Shown piece after piece: positions 50,570 through 61,782 of a DNA stretch of 64,000 nt (its first letter is position 1; each line of letters opens with the position of its first letter). The DNA comes from Siphonodentalium dalli (Eukaryota; Mollusca; Scaphopoda; Gadilida; Siphonodentaliidae): assembly GCA_032622095.1 (NCBI GenBank), contig CP136061.1, positions 43,905,797 through 43,969,796 on the forward strand, given 5' to 3'. Under the pieces are notes generated by a model that was not told where the DNA came from, made no database searches, and was given only the letters and a program-made list of their open reading frames with translations. The position numbers and the translations under genes were made by a program.

Positions 50570-51080
50570 CTGAAACACTCCCGGGCCATCATATGTGGTG
50601 TCAGTCCCAAGATGTCCTCCAGAAATATGGTTTGAAAGGTAATAATCTGAAATGGATGATAAACTCCAAGACGAGTCAGAGTTAACTCAAGCTTTTCGCA
50701 GTACACTTCAATATCACCTAGTGTGTCACAGGCATCAGTAATCGGGCCTCTGATTTGTTAATTTGAATTAATGACATTTCCGTTCGAAATAAATCTAGCA
50801 CAAGACTTTATACTGACGACACATGTATAATCAAAGTGATACTTATAACATTCAATCAATAGTTAATAGTGACATGAACAAAATCAGAGACTGGGCTGAT
50901 AAATGATGTGTATTCAATATCAGTAAGACCAATTTAATGTTATTTTCCAAGCCAAGTGTTGTTAAACCTATAATAATATTTGACGGGGTAGCCCTAGAAT
51001 ATTGTAATAACCACAAACATCTAGGATTGGATATTTAAGACAAGTTAACACATACATTGGTAATGTATGCACAAAGACAT
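50570..51080 (+). mobile_element. LINE RT fragment 7
   Basis: The + strand frame contains INDISVRNKSSTRLYTDDTC near 50,770 (motif C with YTDD), IRDWADKWCVFNISKTNLML near 50,885 (with one stop) and HKHLGLDI at 51,015. These are the RT palm and thumb of a CR1/Jockey-type LINE. Confidence 0.8.
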
Positions 51081-51607
51081 ACGTACGCCTGTCACAATTT
51101 CACTTTTCCCACGCATTGTCAAACTCAACTATTGTCGGATAACTAAATACAGGCGATATATCCATAATTCATTTTACTCATCGCAATATACATAGTGTAC
51201 AGTTTTGCAAATGCCATTGGTTCACATGTGCAGAGTAAATTTTCTCATTTCATCAGTTATTTTATTTGAATGCGTATCACTTTCTTTGCTTTATTTGTTA
51301 TTTCAGTATATTTATTCGTCTCTTTTTTTAATAGTTTCAATTTGACCAAAGTTTCTAAGCCAAAATGTTGGCAGTAAGAATTTGTTGGTGGCGAAATTCT
51401 GTAGGCGAAGTGCGAACTATGCCTATAGAGGTTGGTCGAACATGCAGTGATCTAGGGGTACCGTCAGTCTGGTGAATTATTCACAATAACAGAGGCAACG
51501 CTATCGACACAATCCGTTGCAGTAGTTGCATCAGAGTGTGCTTCATTTCTTATGAATGATCATAACACGCCGGATGTCAATAGTTTGTAATGATCTAGTG
51601 TGTTTAT

Positions 51608-51815
51608 GCACCATGCGGTTCATATCAATGCGGGACAAACAACGGTGTATATATTCATGGTTAGAGACCAACATCTGAATGGTGAGGTTGCATAAATGAA
51701 ATGGGCCTCCGTTCATTTTCGTCTACGATGCCGTTTATATCAATGCGCGATAGACAACGCCGTATATATGCACGGTTAGAGGCCAGCCTCTGAATGATGC
51801 GGTTGCGCCAGCGAA
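51608..51815. repeat. Tandem repeat upstream of gene B
   Basis: Two copies of the roughly 110-bp unit found before gene A (TTTATATCAATGCGCGA...CGCCGTATATATGCA). Confidence 0.65.
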
Positions 51816-51982
51816 CGGTCCCATCTGGTATAACCATATTTCTTGTATCGTGTTGCAATCTAAAACAGGTAGTAGTATGAACGACGAAATGTGTGTGTTT
51901 TCTTACGACTAGCACTAGAAAAGTTGTTTCTTAATTGTGTGTCGTATATTTGAAAAAAAAAACATCCGAAAAAACCCGCGCA

Positions 51983-51990
51983 TTTATACA
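51983..51990 (+). promoter_or_regulatory. TATA-like box of gene B
   Basis: TTTATACA lies 86 bp before the start codon, in the same context and at the same distance as before gene A. Confidence 0.4.
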
Positions 51991-52075
51991 GGGGCGGATC
52001 TGTGCCGGGGGCTCGTGACACAGGAGGCTAACCCCGTCCACCGAGACTAGCTTTCACACAGTACCAGTCGGTATC

Positions 52076-52361
52076 ATGAGATACTCGGAAGGAATGTCGT
52101 TCGTTCTGTTAACAATTGTGATAGGTAAAGAGGCATCTTCTATGATCACCAGCGTAACGTTCCGGAGAATCACACCTCTGTCACCGTTTGCCAACACCGT
52201 GAGGTACTCAGTGGTCGCTGACTCGAAATCAGTGTGTGCCAAAATATGCCTGACATCAGAGCGATGTCCCATGTTCTCGTTTGATAAACGGGCCCAGATT
52301 TGTCACATCGCTGAAGGTTTCTTGGATGTACCTGGCAGTCCGGTGTATGGAATCCAAAACC
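52076..52361 (+). CDS. Gene B exon 1
   Basis: 286 nt ending in phase 1. It is preceded by the conserved leader TTTCACACAGTACCAGTCGG as in gene A, which supports the same start codon. Confidence 0.85.
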
Positions 52362-55300
52362 GTGAGTATTTATGAAAATCAGGGAGTTGACAACTTTGGG
52401 TAACATTTTAACAAGTATATTTCCGAATCAACACTGGTTGGGAATTTCCAAATAAACGTATATGTTGAATTTGTTGAGATCGTGTGAAATGTTTTGTTTC
52501 AAATAGCCATCAGTTCGAAATATTCAACCATATAGGAGGGGTAACGTTGGAAATCTTCGACAATTGGAAAGCTGGCGGTAGATGTATCAGTTGAAAAATT
52601 CTAATCCAAGTGATGTGGAAATGGAAATCCAAGAATATGATATTAGTCTGGTCGTTGAAGCATTGGACCTTGAACAAGTTGGTGACATGCTGGTTTTGGT
52701 GTCATTTTGTCGGGAAGAATCTGGGAACAACATATCCAAAATCCGCTAAAATTTTCAAGAGCATTTTGAAAAAAGGTCATATTTGTGTTTTTTATGTATG
52801 ATTTTCCGTTTCTTATGAAATATACATATGGATGTCATTTAAATTAAAGTTATACAGATGGCAGGAATATGCAACATAAACAAATTATTATTGTTGCTAT
52901 GACAGACGTATCTTATTTCGTGTACAATTTGATTTTCAAAATTAAAAATGGCAACCGAAATTGGTAAAATTTGACAATTTTCGCTAAATTTCACCAGATA
53001 GTTTCCATTTATAAGAAATTTGGTTTAAATGGCCATTTGTGCCAAAATATACCATTTTAAATCAATGCCTGATAATTGTCAGCCATATCACGAGGATTGG
53101 GAATTTGGGCCCTTCAGTGTTCCTCAAATTCGAAATAGATAGTACTAAATTTCGAAGAAAAATCAAATATTGTTTTAATGCCAAGAATAACCGCAAATCG
53201 AACACACCAGTGTACTGAATACTCATTAGAAGTCAGATATGAACAACTAGTGCCCATTATAGCAGAAATGACGCCATCACTCCACATTGCATTGTAATTT
53301 GTTCACGGTTGTGTTTTTCTTTCCATCAGATTGACTAGACTAATAAGGAGCAGCAAAATTGACTCAAAAAGCCATAAATACGACCCGATTTCAAAGAGCA
53401 GTAGAATGTTTTCCCCAAAGCGGATTTCAGCGGATTTTGGATATGTTGTTTCCCGGATTCTGCCCGACATAATGACACAAAAAACAGCTTGTCACCAATT
53501 TGTTCTAGGTTCACCTCAAAATCGAGTCTCAACGAACAGACTATATGTGGGAGGGTGAGCTGGAAATTTCAAGTTGGAAATGCCCCAACAGATATCTCTA
53601 TAGCCACGTCCCTGATGGAAGTTGGTAGTCTGATTGGACGTATCAGACTTGTGTTGCGACTTCGCATTAGGGTTTTTTTTTTAGATAAAAACTATACTGG
53701 GTTGGATTATGAGACTGGTGTTTGTGTGATCCTGTGATCCCCGGGTAACAATTCACAGTGGTACAAGATCGGTGTAGCAGACGGTGCAGCAAACAGTGTA
53801 GATACACACAAGATGGCGGGCATAGGTAGTTCGAATGGATATGGGCTCTGTAAATCATGATGTTTTTAAGATATTCAGATCGTGAAGAATATCGTCATTG
53901 AGAAACCTATTTGGAATTATGTCGCTTGTTACGGGGATACCATATTATTTGTGGATTGCATTGTCAAAAACAGGTATGAAATCAACATGTCTGACGATTG
54001 GCAACAACGAGATGAGGAAACTGGGGGGGGGGGTACACTATTTTAGCGTTATAGGTACTGCTGATTGATTTGATCTCAAAATAACAAGTCTGTATGACTG
54101 TGTAGAGGTAAAAAATCAATAGCGGTGTAGATTGAAATTGTGCAGCAACTCAATATTCGTGAGACTTTTGTCGTGGGTAGGCGGACTACGCATGACCATC
54201 GTGAGTAAACAAATGAACATCAAGCACTGTTAGATTTAGCTTCAAAATCGTGGCGTATCCTTGGTTATTTACACTTGCGGCGGAATCACAGTCGTGTGCA
54301 CGTAAACATCGTAGATGGAAATTTCATAGGGTAGTCAATGATATGGAAATAGATAGACTATACTTTACTCGTATTAAAATTTAGCGCAGGATAGTTTTCT
54401 CTCAGGTTTAAATTCGCGCACACATGCGCGAAAAATAGTACTGCGATAATTTAAATACGCGCCAGTAAGGTAAGCACTATATAATATGATCATACGCTAG
54501 CGTAATTAACGAACCAAAGCAAAACCACTCACACGAGATTAGCTGTGGCTTTTTTTTCTTTTCTTTTTTCTTTTTATCAAAATCAGTTTATAGATTCCCT
54601 GGTATTCCCTACAAATAAGATTCACATAAGGCTATATTTCCTTGGTTCGTCGAATGAATGGACCTCAATCATAATCTCGAGTATAAATTAGGTATATCGT
54701 ACTTCCGGTACTCTTGATCGACAGCTTGACTATCTATGGTTATAAACTACTAGTACCAACATCAAAGTGAAAATAGTTATACCTTGTCGAGAGGGGAACG
54801 GGAACATCTTTAATGAATTTAACCAACTTATTTCTTTTTTTTTTGGCGCTGGGTGAGCACTGTGGCGGCGATACTACACTATGCCGAGAAGCGTGTCCAT
54901 TTCATAGCTGTTCATTTCATTCAAAGGTGTCACCGTGTCGATTTCAACGAAAATCGACGAACAACGTCATCGTGTAACTTTCCCCATTGACCGAGTTCGC
55001 CTGAATGTATCTTCTGCTTTGTTCATAGTTATGTGTCTCCTTTCGATTCCATGCCGAAAATAGTATATTTATGGAGTATCACATGCATTATGTACTATAT
55101 AGTCTTATGATAACAATTAATTTCTTATTACATATATGTTATTTCGTTTCGCACAGTACTGCACCGTACCAAGTGCTGTACATTAATTGCTCATTAGAAC
55201 GATAAATTCGTGATGACATTCTTATTATATTTCACATCAGGATTGTCGATCACTTTTCACTCACTCCGATGTGTGTAGACTGTAGTTACAATAGTGTCGT

Positions 55301-57441
55301 TATCTATTGTGTCTTTTCTCAATAAAAGGTAATGAAACTTACATTGCAATTCAATATTCATAATTATCATTTGCAATACCAGTAATCGAAAGACACAGTA
55401 ACACGATTTTCCGATTACGACATTAGTGCTTTAAGCCCACCGATCTACTTAACTGTGCAACAAAGGCGCTCGCGAAGTTCAAAACATCAGCGTCGTATTA
55501 GATAATAACTGGTGACGTCACACAATCAGATATAGTCTATATTTACGACCAAAAGCGTCAGGCTTTGGTTCGTTATAATGCATGTCTATAAGCCGTTTCA
55601 CATTCTCGAATAACCATGGAAATGCCGCCATCTTTGGTAAAATGTATTTTTTACATTTTGATACAATGGTCGTGTTTCGTTAAAATAAGACAACAGCTAT
55701 CGTGCTCTAGAAAAGAAAACATAAACTACCTTTGACCTAATTAAGATAATGGGTGTCCGTGAATGCGCTCGACGTTGCTATCTGACACGGGTACATGTAT
55801 AAGGCGGGTTGGAAACGGTCGTAACTTACGATAGTATCATGCCATGAATTACATTGAAAATGATCAATCACATGAATCAAGTTCATTCCATGTCTTTCCG
55901 TGGATATATTCTAGCATATTAGCGGCGAAATTGATTTGTAGGCGATTATACATCAACTGGAATATATTGAACTTGATATTTAGCATATGAAAGACAAATC
56001 ACAATAAAAATACGGAACCTTAATATAATAGTCACTTGGATATCAAACAGCGACTGAGATATGTTTTTGTGAAGTATGTAGGAAATAGACAATAAAACAA
56101 ATTCGTCTTTTAATATATTCAAATCAATGATATTTTAAGGATGGATTTGATTAATTATATATATTCTGTGCTAAGGAAATGCGGGTAAGCCATTCCTTTG
56201 TGACCACGCAGTGGTTTGTGCATCGAATTGATGCTGCGCCGTCACCAAAAACAAATCTACACCGTCATTATTATTGTATAAAATATCATTATTTACACCG
56301 CCATATAATAGCGTGTTGATTTTTTTAAAGATTATTTTCACTCAAAATATTGAAAAATAGCTAGAGTAGAATAGAGCCTTTTAATATATTCAAATCAATG
56401 ATATTTTAAGGATGGATTTGATTAAATTAATCATAAATTAATGGAGTCATAAATTAATTTTCACCATGTTGTTTCCATCGTTCATAGAGCACGGCCAAAT
56501 TAATTCATTTGTTGCAAAATGTCTGTTGAGTATAAAAGGAGATGGTCCCATAAATGGCCGGATTTAGTGTACAGTACCCCTTTAAACATGAGTAATTTTA
56601 TCAGACAACAAATTCACATGAGAATGAGAAATGCCAATAGGTGTATAAACCCAACATGGAAATATGATATATTTTGAATTAATTCAAACAAAACGACCAT
56701 AAAATTATAGTGGTCTTGGTCAATATCAAGGATTTCTTTAATGAAATCAAAGGCAAGTTACTTATCAGTATTTCTGATAGATGTATATAGTGTGCTGAAA
56801 TCGAATGAAACAAACCAATATTGTCATAGATGAACTGGTTCTACATGAAGGGTTTGGAACTCTCTAATAGCGACCCAAGAATATTTGCATATAGTTCTTT
56901 GCAAATTGTGACAATTATAAAAAAAATGTAGTGATCGGAGACTCATCTAACATATTGCCCAAAATATGTGAATCGGTAGTATTAATAGCAGAATGTGCAT
57001 TAATAGAAGGGCGGGCTTTGAACTTCGTTTAGATATCTGGGTATGAAAATTATTTCAGCTCGTGTACCTTAGCCGCAATATAACGGGAGAGTATTTACAG
57101 GTAATGTCTGAGGCCAGGTGGCTTTAAACCTACCCTTCTGCCAAACTAACCTATAGGGCGTGGTTTCAGAGTTCCACTGGACCATGAAAGTCTACACGCA
57201 TGGATGCGTGAGTTGTGGTACCAACTCTTGGGTTTACTTCACTATCAAATGGAAGGTTCTCCGTGAATTCTCATCCATCGTTAACACACCGCAGACCGAG
57301 TTCGACAAGGAAACCCGCAATGATTGTGAACCAGGAGCGATCGACGATTGGCATCTAACATCACCCTACAGTGTACCGGTGGCTATCACCTGGCGCACGG
57401 AAAAATGGAAAAACGAAGCTGATAAGTGGAAACTCTGGAAG
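52076..57441 (+). CDS. Secreted PAN-PLAT protein, copy B (partial, exons 1-2)
   Basis: The model joins 52,076-52,361 (donor CC|GTGAGT) and 57,170-57,441 (acceptor TTTCAG, donor GTAAGA). It has the same exon lengths (286 and 272 nt) and phases as copy A and no stops. Exon 1 keeps the signal peptide and Cys54/58/64/76. It differs from A at 10 of 95 residues, including I7M, E18K, A36S and Q43R. Exon 2 differs at 15 of 91, clustered in the loop that reads DKANFDDCEP in A and DKETRNDCEP in B. The PLAT hallmarks GT.SWVYFTI, PGAIDDW and WKLWK are kept. The final exon (Y.F...W strand and stop) is not in the window; in A it lies 4.1 kb after exon 2, and here the intron is longer. The intact frame and splice sites suggest a working gene. 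Confidence 0.8.
52451..53696. mobile_element. Foldback-type insertion in gene B intron 1
   Basis: Absent from unit A, where flanks ending TTGGGAATTTC and starting GGTTGGATTATGAGACTG are directly joined. The inserted DNA has inverse arms: 52,670-52,760 (AACAAGTTGGTGACATGCTG, ACAACATATCCAAAATCCGC) matches the inverse of 53,430-53,520. They are separated by about 650 bp of AT-rich DNA. There is no coding region. Confidence 0.65.
57170..57441 (+). CDS. Gene B exon 2
   Basis: 272 nt, phase 1 in and phase 0 out. The donor is GTAAGA rather than the GTGAGA of copy A and of the array units downstream. Confidence 0.85.
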
Positions 57442-57499
57442 GTAAGAAACAATATTGGTGGTAAAATGTGAATATGAGGGGGCGTGCATGGTAGGTTTG

Positions 57500-59427
57500 G
57501 TAATTAACATCATCGTACAGTTTACCGGTGGCTTCATCTGGCGAACGGAAAAATGGAATAAAGAAGCTGATCCGTGGAAACAGTGGAAGGTGAGAAACAA
57601 TATTGGTGGTAACATGAGAATTTGAGGGAGGCGTGCATGGTTGGTTTGGTAACAAACATCACCCTACCGTGTACCGGTGGCTATCATCTGGCGCACGGAA
57701 AACTGGAAGGTGAGAACAATATTGGCGGTAACATGTGAATTTGAGGGGGCGGGGTTGGTTTAGGTGAGCAACAATATTGGTGGTAACATGTGAATTTGAG
57801 GGAGGCGTGGTTCGTTTGGTACGTTAGTTGTTTGATTGATGTTTGGCGTCGTTTTCATGGCTTTATACCATAAATATGCTATATTAAAACAGTGTATGTC
57901 ATTTAGTCATGTCGATTCCTTATATTGATTAAATATATACATTTTGAAATGTTAAACCCGATCTAAGTAGAGTAAATCACCAGTATATTATGTCATATTA
58001 TGAAAGTGAGAAAAAATATTGGTGGTAAAATGGGAATTTGAGGGAGGCATGCAAGGTTGGTTTGGTAACGAACATCACCCTACCGTGTACCGGTGGCTAC
58101 CATCTGGTGCACGGAAAACTAGAATAACGTCGCTGATAAGTGGAGACTCTGGAAGGTGAGAAACAATATTGGCGGTAACATGTGAATTTGAGGGGGCGTA
58201 GTTGGTTTAGGTGAGAAACAATATTGGCGGTAACATGTGAATTTGAGGGGGCGTAGTTGGTTTAGGTGAGCAACAATATTGGTGGTAGCATGTGAATTGG
58301 AGGGGGCGTAGTTGGTTTAGGTGAGCAACAATATTGGTGGTAGCATCTGAATTTGAGGGGGCGTAGTTGGTTTAGGTGAGCAACAATAATGGCGGTAACA
58401 TGTGAATTTGAGGGGGCGTAGTTGGTTTAGGTGAGCAACAATATTGGTGGTAGCATGTGAATTTGAGGGGCGTGGTTGGTTTGGTAACTAACAACATCCT
58501 ACAGTGGATAGTCACTGATCCGTGGAGATTCTGGAAGGTGAGCAACAATATTGGTTGTAACATGTGAATTTGAGGGAGGCGTGGTTCGTTTGGTACGTTG
58601 ATTGATTGATTGATGTTTGGCGTCGTTTTCATGGTTTTATACCATAAATAGGCTATATTAAGACCGTGCATGTCATTTAGTCATGCCGATTCCTTATATC
58701 GATTACATATATACATTTTGAAATGTTAAACCCGATCTAAGAAGAGTAAATCACCAGTATATTATATCATATTATTGAAGTGAGAAACAATATTGGTGGT
58801 AACATGATAATTTGAGGGAGGCATGCATGGTTGGTTTGGTAACTAACATCACCCTATCGTGTACCGGTGGCTATCATCTGGCGCACGGAAAAGTGGAATA
58901 ACGTCGCTGATAAGTGGGGACTCTGGAAGGTGAGAAACAATATTGGTGGTAACATGTGAATTTTAGGGGCGTGGTTGGTTTAGGTGAGCAACAATATTGG
59001 TGGTAATATGTGAATTTGAGGGAGGCGTGGTTTGTTTGGTACTAATATCATGGAGATATGTTGATAAGTGGGGACTCTGGAAGGTGAGAAACAATATTGG
59101 TGGTAACATGTGAATTTGAGGGGCGTGGTTGGTTTAGGTGAGCAACAATATTGGTGGTAATATGTGAATTTGAGGGAGGCGTGGTTTGTTTGGTACTAAT
59201 ATCATGGAGATATGTTGATAAGTGGGGACTATGGAAGGTGAGAAACATTATTTGTGGTAACATGTGAATTTGAGGGAGGCGTGGTTGGTTTAGGTGAGCA
59301 ACAATATTGGTGGTAATATGTGAATTTGAGGGAGGCGTGGTTTGTTTGGTACTAATATCATGGAGATATGTTGATAAGTGGGGACTATGGAAGGTGAGAA
59401 ACATTATTTGTGGTAACATGTGAATTT
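57500..59427. repeat. Tandem array derived from exon 2/intron 2 boundary
   Basis: Units combine the 3' part of PLAT exon 2 (GGTGGCTATCATCTGGCGCA...GGAAG) with the start of intron 2 (GTGAGAAACAATATTGGTGG followed by TAACATGTGAATTTGAGGG). Some units keep up to about 90 bp of exon (57,515-57,588; 57,655-57,706; 58,078-58,155; 58,855-58,930). Others keep only the donor region and repeat about every 57 bp (58,206-58,440). A higher-order repeat of about 770 bp (57,820-58,010 and 58,590-58,780) includes the later intron segment. Unit A has a single unexpanded copy. Confidence 0.9.
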
Positions 59428-61779
59428 ATTATTATTATTATTATATCTTTATTTTCCTCCATTTAATGAAGAGTCATAAATAATGATACAAACAATAGTA
59501 CATGTAATATGAACATACAATGATCCAAGGTAAACAAGAAAATAATATAGTAAACAGAATTATACAATACGTGAGTATGATGTAGACGAGTGCTCGCAAT
59601 CGAAAGATTATATACATATGAGATTGTAGTGAGATTATGATAATAGTGATGATTAGTGATAATGCAAGTGGCAATGTTGGTGGTGATAATGGTAAGGAAG
59701 ATGACTATGGCGTTTAACAATGGTGATGATTATTATGCCGACGACGACGACGGTGATGATGATGATCATGCTGATGGTGATGGTGGCCGTGATGATGATG
59801 ATGATCACATCGAAGACGATGATGATGATGATGATGATGATGATGGATGACGATGACAATGGTTATGATGATTATGATGACGACGACGGCGATAATGATT
59901 AAGATGATGATGCAGATGGTGATGATGATAACATCGAAGACGATGACGAGGATGATTATGATGACGACGGCGATGATGATGAAGATGGTAATGCTGTTGG
60001 ATGTGATGATAATGATGGCAATGGGGATGAAGACTTACGGTTAAGTATAGTATAGCTGTCGATGCTAGCTTCAGCCCACTTCATATAATATAGTCAAGAT
60101 GTATATAATTGTATACCGACACACCGTGTTACCTCATATTTAATCATAGTAATGTCTGACTGATTTGGATTGTTCAATTGACTAGGGTGTATTTCTCTGC
60201 AGGAATGCGCTGTACCACAGCCATAATTTTGCAGTAATTGTTACCATAAAGTTGAGAAAGGCGTCAATATCATCAAGTGTTGTATATATATCGCTAGTAC
60301 CATGAGCCAAATGAAGCAAGATCATTTCGTCCATTGAAAGACCGTCAATAATAACATAGCAGTCTACGCCATAACGATCAATGATATCAAAACACATATT
60401 GTTTCGTATTGTTGTCAGGGAACTGCATTCAATGAGAACGTGCTGTACTTTATCAAGATATGTTTTAAGACAGTTAGGGCACTGGATTGGTGACTCGTTT
60501 AAGTACGTGGTTGCGTCGATCACAAGAGCTGTAGTTAGATAAGAATGTTTATTGTATGAAAATTTTCTACAGAGTCGCCAAAGATCAGACATGCTTAGGT
60601 TTGCATGTACATTCCGAAACCGATTGAATGATGTGTCCATGTCTGTTCTAATTTTCCAATCTGACTCGGTTACGTTTCGAATATTGTTTCTCGTTAGTGC
60701 CTTCCATGACTCTTTCGATGGGAATAATCCAGACCTGATGTACTCAGATACTGCATTCATCAGGTTGTATTTCTCGAGTAATGAGAACACTTCGCTGATA
60801 AAAGTGGTTGTCGGGTTCAATGAGTGAATGTAATCAAAGAGCCTAGTCTCAAAGATTGTTTTACATGCTTTTCCAGGCTTTAGTCGACAAAGGGATCCAA
60901 AGAGTGAAATCTTTCTGGCATCAATACTAACTTGTAGTGGGTATATTCCTAGCAGGCCAGTAACGACATCGGTCCTGCATCGGACAGGTAGGCCTTGAAT
61001 ACGCTTCAAGCAAAATCTGTGAACTCTTTCAAGCTTGATTAAGTTTGAATTTGATAAGCCACAGAGAAATTCTGAACCGTACAGTCCACGAGAAAGTACC
61101 ACTGATTTATATATCACCGTTGAACTCTGAGGTGTCATGCCTCCTGCGTACAAACCAGCAGTGCTTAACATAAGATATGTTGACCGAAGTTTTGAGCTAA
61201 CACTTTCTGTAAGAGTATTTGGAAAGTCACTTTTATGCAATGGTATGCCCAGGTGCGTTATTGAATCAGTTTTGTTAACTGCTATGCCATTTAGCATCCA
61301 TGAGCGATTGATGGAGGCATGTTTAGATTTCTCATTGAATACAATTACCTGACATTTCTCCTGGTTATACAAATATCGCCATTGCTTACTGTAATGACCA
61401 CAAATATCACATAATTTATGTATACCATATGATGAAAGGGAGAGGAGGGTCATGTCGTCTGCCTGAGTTGGAGACGAGCAGTTGATACCTCGCAGCCTGA
61501 AACCAAAGTTCGATTGTTCGAGCTCACTGAGCAAACTGTCTATGTAGATGGCGTAGAAAATCGGAGCGAGGGTACTTCCCTGTCTTGTTCCTTGATTGAT
61601 AGGTATTATACGGGATGTAAGATTTTCGTGGCGTACAGTACAGTTCACACCAGTTAAGAATTCGTTGAATAAACGTAGAACACCACAATTTGCTCCGCGT
61701 TGAAAAAGCTTGTAGAGAAGGCCATTGATCCAGACCGTATCAAATGCTTTACGTACATCAAGAAAACATGCGAAGAGAC
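59428..61779 (-). mobile_element. 5'-truncated LINE, open RT frame, 8-bp TSD
   Basis: Minus-strand non-LTR retrotransposon inserted in the array. The duplicated target GTGAATTT flanks it at 59,420-59,427 and 61,780-61,787. The 3' end is an (ATA)n-type tail next to the left target copy. The reading frame is open from the 5' junction to the stop at 60,182, at least 530 codons: LDVRKAFDTVW (motif A), NQGTRQGSTLAPIFYAIYID (motif B, 61,600), QADDMTLLS (motif C, 61,465), HLGIPLHKSDF (thumb) and a late CPNC...HVLIEC cysteine/histidine motif near 60,480-60,430. The 5' half (endonuclease, RT fingers) is missing, as usual for truncated insertions. The (TAA)n tail suggests the I-like/Jockey side of LINEs; the clade is not settled. 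Confidence 0.9.
59640..60035. repeat. GAT/GAC microsatellite in LINE 3' region
   Basis: Long runs of GATGAT, GACGAC and related triplets. They lie between the RT stop codon and the LINE tail, so on the element's own strand this is a (ATC)n-rich 3' UTR. Open frames coding poly-Asp or poly-Met here are artefacts of the repeat. Confidence 0.85.
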
Positions 61780-61782
61780 GTG

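Noticed and set aside
59653-60044. Poly-Asp, poly-Met and poly-Ile frames
   Set aside because: They are translations of the GAT/GAC microsatellite inside the LINE 3' region.
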